Translations under genes and position numbers: made by a program | The notes under the pieces: generated by a model | What the model was told of the DNA's origin: nothing | Database searches by the model: none | The model's input: only the letters and a program-made list of their open reading frames with translations | Assembly: GCA_943370355.1 (NCBI GenBank) | Contig: CALRQP020000016.1 | Location: 14,161 to 78,160, forward strand | Source of the DNA: JADCGM01 sp943370355 | GTDB lineage: Bacteria > Pseudomonadota > Alphaproteobacteria > Sphingomonadales > Sphingomonadaceae | Length of the DNA stretch: 64,000 bases | Direction: 5' to 3' | Shown: positions 61,064 to 64,000 of the stretch, piece by piece | Position numbering within the stretch: the stretch's first letter is position 1 | Layout of the letters: every line of letters begins with the position of its first letter

Positions 61064-61871
61064 TTGTCGCGCGCCCGCTGTTCGGACCAGCTTTTCAGCG
61101 CCTCCTCTTCGAGGATCTTCAGGTCGCGCAGGAAGGCGGGCTTGGGCGCGAGCGAAACGCCGGCGAGATCCGCCGTCGCCGCGATCGCATTGTAATCAAG
61201 ACCCGTTGCCACGCCTGCCATCCCCGCCTGCCGCCACTGCGTATCCATCGCGAGGAAGACCGTGACGGCGCGTCCCTCCTCGTCCTCGGCCAGCTCGATC
61301 GGCGCGGCATCGTCCGCCACCGGATCGGGTGGCAGCTTCGCCAGCTCGACCGCTATGTGCGCTTCGTCCGCGCCCCATTTCCGGAGGTCCGCCGCGATGG
61401 CTTCGCGGAAGCCGGGGCCGCGACTGCTGCCTGCGCATCGTCCGTCGCCGGTCCACCACCGGGCGATGCGTCGGAGTTTCCCTCGATGGCCTTGGGCAGC
61501 GCGTGGAAGAAGTCGATGTAGGCGACCGTGAAGCCGGTGACGAAGTTCGGCTCGGCCCGCAGGATCGCATCGATGTTGCCTGTGTCGAAGGCGATCGGTG
61601 CCGGCTCTGCGCCGTCCTCGGCCTCCGCGACGATGCCGCGCCAGCCATCGGCCAATTCGAGCAGCCGGGCGCGATTGTAATCGAGCAGCGTGGCCGCATT
61701 GCCCTCGATCCGGCCGACCTGGAAAATCTCCTCGAACCGCTCGGGCGAGATGCGCTTGAAGTGCAGCTCGATCCGGTTCTCGCGGCGCGTGTCGCCATCG
61801 TCGGCCGACTGCCAGCTGACCGGCCACCAGGCGCGCGGTTGCTTGACCAGGACGAACAGGGGCGCAGCCAT
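61060..61871 (-). CDS. Tail assembly chaperone GT-type fusion, by -1 frameshift
   Basis: Predicted product: 61871-61476 joined to 61476-61060 (about 270 residues). The first 132 codons are shared with the G-type protein. After the slip the frame reads CTC CGA CGC and on to a DUF1799-like end (VFLAMDTQWRQ, ATGLDYNAIAATADLAG). A separate start for this end is poor (only GTG 61320, no ribosome site), which favours fusion. In lambda, G and GT assist tail assembly together with the tape measure. Confidence 0.8.
61353..61871 (-). CDS. Tail assembly chaperone, G-type product
   Basis: A 172-residue protein in the zero frame: WWPVSWQSADDGDTRRENRIELHFKRISPERFEEIF (in parts), a compact N-terminal domain typical of tail chaperones, then a low-complexity Ala/Pro/Ser/Lys tail ending at 61353. 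The tail beyond the slippery site is probably of little importance. One-base overlap (TGATG) with the tail tube gene. Confidence 0.82.
   Translation of the reverse strand: MAAPLFVLVKQPRAWWPVSWQSADDGDTRRENRIELHFKRISPERFEEIFQVGRIEGNAATLLDYNRARLLELADGWRGIVAEAEDGAEPAPIAFDTGNIDAILRAEPNFVTGFTVAYIDFFHALPKAIEGNSDASPGGGPATDDAQAAVAAPASAKPSRRTSGNGARTKRT
61476..61482 (-). promoter_or_regulatory. -1 slippery heptamer GGGAAAC
   Basis: Zero frame reads GAG GGA AAC, so the heptamer G GGA AAC is in the right phase. Lambda's G/GT heptamer is GGGAAAG. Slippage gives GGG AAA and enters the DUF1799-like frame, which is open across this region (61060-61827). No downstream structure was modelled. Confidence 0.82.
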
Positions 61872-62815
61872 CAGCGCGTCTTCAGCGTGAACTCGTTGCC
61901 GGCCGCCGAAGGCACCAGCTCGAAGCTCGACGTCATCATGATGCGGTTCTGCTCGACCGAGAATTCCGGCTCGTCGAGGTAGAGCTTCGTCGTGGCGAAC
62001 TCGACCTGGTTGGTGGCCGGGCCGTGGGTGAGCGTGCAGGCAAGCGCCGTGCGCGCCGGCACCGCCGCGAAATATTCCTTGGTGCCCGGATCCGGCAGCT
62101 CGATCGTGAACCGGCCCTTGGCGGCGCGGCGCTCGCCGTCTTCCGACTTGCCGAAGATGATGGCGCGCTGGCCGACCAGGTCGCGATATTCGACCTTCAT
62201 GCCGAGATCGATCTCGAAGGACCGCAGCAGCGCCGAGTAGCTGTCGAGGCTGAAGGCGGTGTTGGTGCTGTTGACCTCGACCGGCCCCGGCAGCAGCGAC
62301 GGCAGCGTCGGCGCGGACGGCGACGAGGCATCGGGCAGGTTGTTGAGCAGCCCCATGCCGTCGACCTCGCCGTAAGGCAGCTGCCCGGCGGTCCAGTTGA
62401 GCTTCAGGTTGCCGCGGAACCCTTGCGTGCGGTGGCGCAGGTTCTGCTTATAGCCCCAGAAGGTCACGCCGACGCCGTCGTCGGCGGTGACCAGCGGATA
62501 TGCGACCTCGGTGCCGGCCGAGACGGACGGCGCGAGGAAGCCGCAGGCCCGCGTGAAGATCGCCCAGGGTGCCGCGACATCGGCGGTCCCGGATCCGCAC
62601 AGCTCGAACTTGAAGCTGTGCGCCTGGCGGCCGCGCGCCTTCGCCTTCGGCGTTGCGCCGGCCATGTTGCGTTCGATGTTCCGGCGCAGATCGTCATACT
62701 GCATCGGCTTCGGCTGCCAGTCGTAGACCAGCTGCGCATCGGTTCCGACGACAGGCGCTGCATCGGTGCCGTAAGTGCCCTCGACCTTGGTGAGGATGAT
62801 GTTGGTATCGCGCAT
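61871..62815 (-). CDS. Phage tail tube protein
   Basis: A 314-residue protein with the tail tube plan: MRDTNIILTKVEGTYGTDAAP at the start, FKFELCGSGTADVAAPWA, and beta-rich segments FSLDSYSALLRSFEIDLGMK. It would polymerise into the tail tube around the tape measure. The gene lies directly upstream of the chaperone pair. Confidence 0.82.
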   Translation of the reverse strand: MRDTNIILTKVEGTYGTDAAPVVGTDAQLVYDWQPKPMQYDDLRRNIERNMAGATPKAKARGRQAHSFKFELCGSGTADVAAPWAIFTRACGFLAPSVSAGTEVAYPLVTADDGVGVTFWGYKQNLRHRTQGFRGNLKLNWTAGQLPYGEVDGMGLLNNLPDASSPSAPTLPSLLPGPVEVNSTNTAFSLDSYSALLRSFEIDLGMKVEYRDLVGQRAIIFGKSEDGERRAAKGRFTIELPDPGTKEYFAAVPARTALACTLTHGPATNQVEFATTKLYLDEPEFSVEQNRIMMTSSFELVPSAAGNEFTLKTR

Positions 62816-62820
62816 GGCGC

Positions 62821-63132
62821 TCAGCCTTCCGTGCTTTGGGTTGCGTCGGTCTCGCCGGCGGTTTCGGGGGCGGCAGCCACAGCGGCCTCGGCTTCGAGCT
62901 GCGCGCGGATCGCCGGGCTGGCCGGCTTGCCGTCGCCGTCGAGCCAGTGGCCGGTCGCGCGCTCCATGACGCCCATGTCGCTGTGGACATGCTTGGCGGG
63001 ATTGAACCAGGCGTGCAGCTCGGGATCGTACCAGCCATGCTCGTCGGCATCGTACCAGGCGGGCATGGCAGCGGCGGGATCGCTCATTTGCGGGACTTTC
63101 GTTTCGCGGTTTACGGGTTTGCGGCGGCTCAT
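62821..63132 (-). CDS. Small phage protein with three WYD-type repeats
   Basis: A 103-residue protein. Residues 26-49 are three 8-residue repeats, WYDADEHG, WYDPELHA, WFNPAKHV. The flanks are charged (N-terminal RRKPVNRETK) and Ala/Glu-rich. I know no domain of this form; aromatic/His repeats could bind a metal, sugar or partner protein. ATGA overlap with the tail terminator gene. Confidence 0.6.
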   Translation of the reverse strand: MSRRKPVNRETKVPQMSDPAAAMPAWYDADEHGWYDPELHAWFNPAKHVHSDMGVMERATGHWLDGDGKPASPAIRAQLEAEAAVAAAPETAGETDATQSTEG

Positions 63133-63557
63133 GCGGCGTCTCCGGTGGTGACGGCGCGGCGGATGCGACGGTAGGTGCCGAACTTCATCATCATCGCGAC
63201 GCGGCCGTTCTCGATCTCGAACAGCTGCTGGCTGCGGAAGGCCGTCGCCTCGCCCTCGGCATCGGGATGCACCCAGCCGGTCAGCAGCTCATCGACCTTG
63301 CCGGTCAGCCGCTCGATATCCGCATCCAGTCGCACGCTGTTCCCGTCGAGGTGGATGACGACGAGGAAGTCGCAGTTGACGCCTTGGTCGTGGACGCCGG
63401 TCAGGTCACGCGGCGCGAGCCCTGTCTCGCGATCGGGCGCAACGAAGATCGCCGGAAAGGACTGGCGCGGCTTCACGCGCAGCTGGATCAGCGCGGCAAG
63501 ACCTTCGGCCGGGACGCCGCCAGCCTTCAGCCGGTCGATGATGGGCGGGAGGTTCAT
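63129..63557 (-). CDS. Phage tail terminator-like protein
   Basis: A 142-residue protein with an alpha/beta profile fitting tail terminators: N-terminal helix (PIIDRLKAGGV), strands FPAIFVAPDRE and CDFLVVIHLDG, and LTGKVDELLTGWVHP. It would cap the tail tube. Assignment rests on fold-like pattern and position between the morphogenesis protein and tube genes. Confidence 0.65.
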   Translation of the reverse strand: MNLPPIIDRLKAGGVPAEGLAALIQLRVKPRQSFPAIFVAPDRETGLAPRDLTGVHDQGVNCDFLVVIHLDGNSVRLDADIERLTGKVDELLTGWVHPDAEGEATAFRSQQLFEIENGRVAMMMKFGTYRRIRRAVTTGDAA

Positions 63558-64000
63558 GCGGCGACGCCCGCAAGATGGTCAGCGAGGAGCTGCGGGATCT
63601 CGATGCGGCCGGCCTCGGAAAAGCCGATGAACTGGCGCTGCGGCATCTTGACCGAGCCGCGCGGCCCGAAGGGCGTCTTCAGCGCGCGCTTGCCGCTGCC
63701 GGCGCGCGGGCGGATCGTGCCGCCGCTGTTGTGGATGTTGGCGTAGGGCACATCGGTGCCGACCTCGGCCGAGGTCGCGTCGGCGTTGCTGGCGATGCGC
63801 TCGCGCAGATGGCCGGTGTCGGTCAGCGTCAGGCCGCCGCGCTTGCCCTCGATGGCGCGCCGGGACGGCAGCCAGGGCTTGCCCTGCGGATCCGTGGCGG
63901 TTTCGAACCGCAGGCCGACCTCGGTCTCCAGATAGGAGGCGATCGCCAGCATCGCCGGCGTCAGGTCGGCGGCGCGCGCCGCCGCCGCGGTCCGCCCGGC
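63554..64000 (-). CDS. Phage virion morphogenesis protein (GpG/S-like), 5' end cut by the window
   Basis: At least 148 codons; the frame is open to the right edge beyond the ATG at 63952 (AGRTAAAARAADLTPA precedes it). TEVGLRFETATDPQGKPWLPS matches the P2 GpS-type/virion morphogenesis family (rF...dP.G..W..L), with LTDTGHLRERI and IHNSGGTIRPR. It works in tail completion or head-tail joining in relatives. Confidence 0.8.
   Translation of the reverse strand, partial: AGRTAAAARAADLTPAMLAIASYLETEVGLRFETATDPQGKPWLPSRRAIEGKRGGLTLTDTGHLRERIASNADATSAEVGTDVPYANIHNSGGTIRPRAGSGKRALKTPFGPRGSVKMPQRQFIGFSEAGRIEIPQLLADHLAGVAA

Larger units (their letters stand above)
53253..64000 (-). mobile_element. Leftward phage tail module (prophage, remnant or tailocin-like)
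   Basis: About a dozen leftward genes joined by ATGA, GTGA or TGATG overlaps, in the order expected of a siphophage-like tail: morphogenesis protein, tail terminator, small WYD protein, tail tube, assembly chaperones, tape measure, tail-tip and fibre proteins. No integrase, terminase, portal, capsid, lysis or regulator gene is in view, and no att site was found. The module continues past the right edge. It starts close to mreB and not at a tRNA. Confidence 0.85.

Overview
The window reads as chromosomal DNA of a high-GC alphaproteobacterium, most likely a member of the Sphingomonadales. This is an inference from gene families and gene order (rne next to amidase-mrcA-prfB, PhaR-type PHA regulator, TonB-ExbB-ExbD-ExbD, ATGA/GTGA gene couplings). 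No rRNA or species marker is present, so the genus is left open. Coding density is high.

Layout. 1-3.6 kb: partial bpt, threonine dehydratase, a 3-hydroxyisobutyrate-dehydrogenase-type enzyme, CorA. 3.6-8.3 kb: RNase E, an M48 TPR protease and a DsbA-like protein, all leftward. 8.8-13.9 kb: N-acetylmuramoyl-L-alanine amidase, PBP1A and prfB, whose start lies upstream of an in-frame TGA crossed by a programmed +1 frameshift. 13.9-24.1 kb: MscS-type channel, MetC and SseA; queF; a PHA module (thiolase, PHA-synthase-like hydrolase, phaR); a secreted TPR protein; queC-queE. 24.8-25.0 kb: a short transcription unit with a 15-nt match to the complement of the 16S rRNA 3' end, a 20-codon ORF and a perfect terminator hairpin. 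25-28 kb: crotonase and a transketolase/PDH-E1-like enzyme.

The accessory patch at 28.2-30.0 kb holds an AT-richer HEPN (Apea-type) gene, a broken second copy of the moaE 3' end and a ParE/ParD-type toxin-antitoxin pair. It lies beside the intact pgsA-moaD-moaE operon. 31-46 kb carries housekeeping and detoxification genes: nitroreductase, MAPEG protein, GST, UvrC, an orphan endolysin-like lysozyme, a FolM-like/FolB-like pair, tonB-exbB-exbD-exbD, a zinc metallopeptidase, S1/P1 nuclease, and a LysR-flanked operon of CMD, epoxide-hydrolase-like, flavin and NTF2-like proteins. 47-53 kb is tRNA-Lys(CTT) and the elongasome cluster mreB-mreC-mreD-mrdA-rodA.

From about 53.25 kb to the right edge lies a leftward phage tail module: morphogenesis protein, tail terminator, a small WYD-repeat protein, tail tube, chaperones, tape measure, tail tip/fibre proteins. 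It contains a lambda G/GT-like -1 frameshift site, GGGAAAC. No integrase, capsid or terminase gene is visible, so intact prophage, remnant or tailocin-like particle cannot be distinguished here.

Most likely to reward a second look: the 24.8 kb micro-ORF/RNA, the moaE fragment with its TA and HEPN genes, the two recoding sites, the eight-residue WYD repeats in a tail-module protein, and the divergent phaR/PHA-synthase-like genes whose ATG codons overlap in one CATG.
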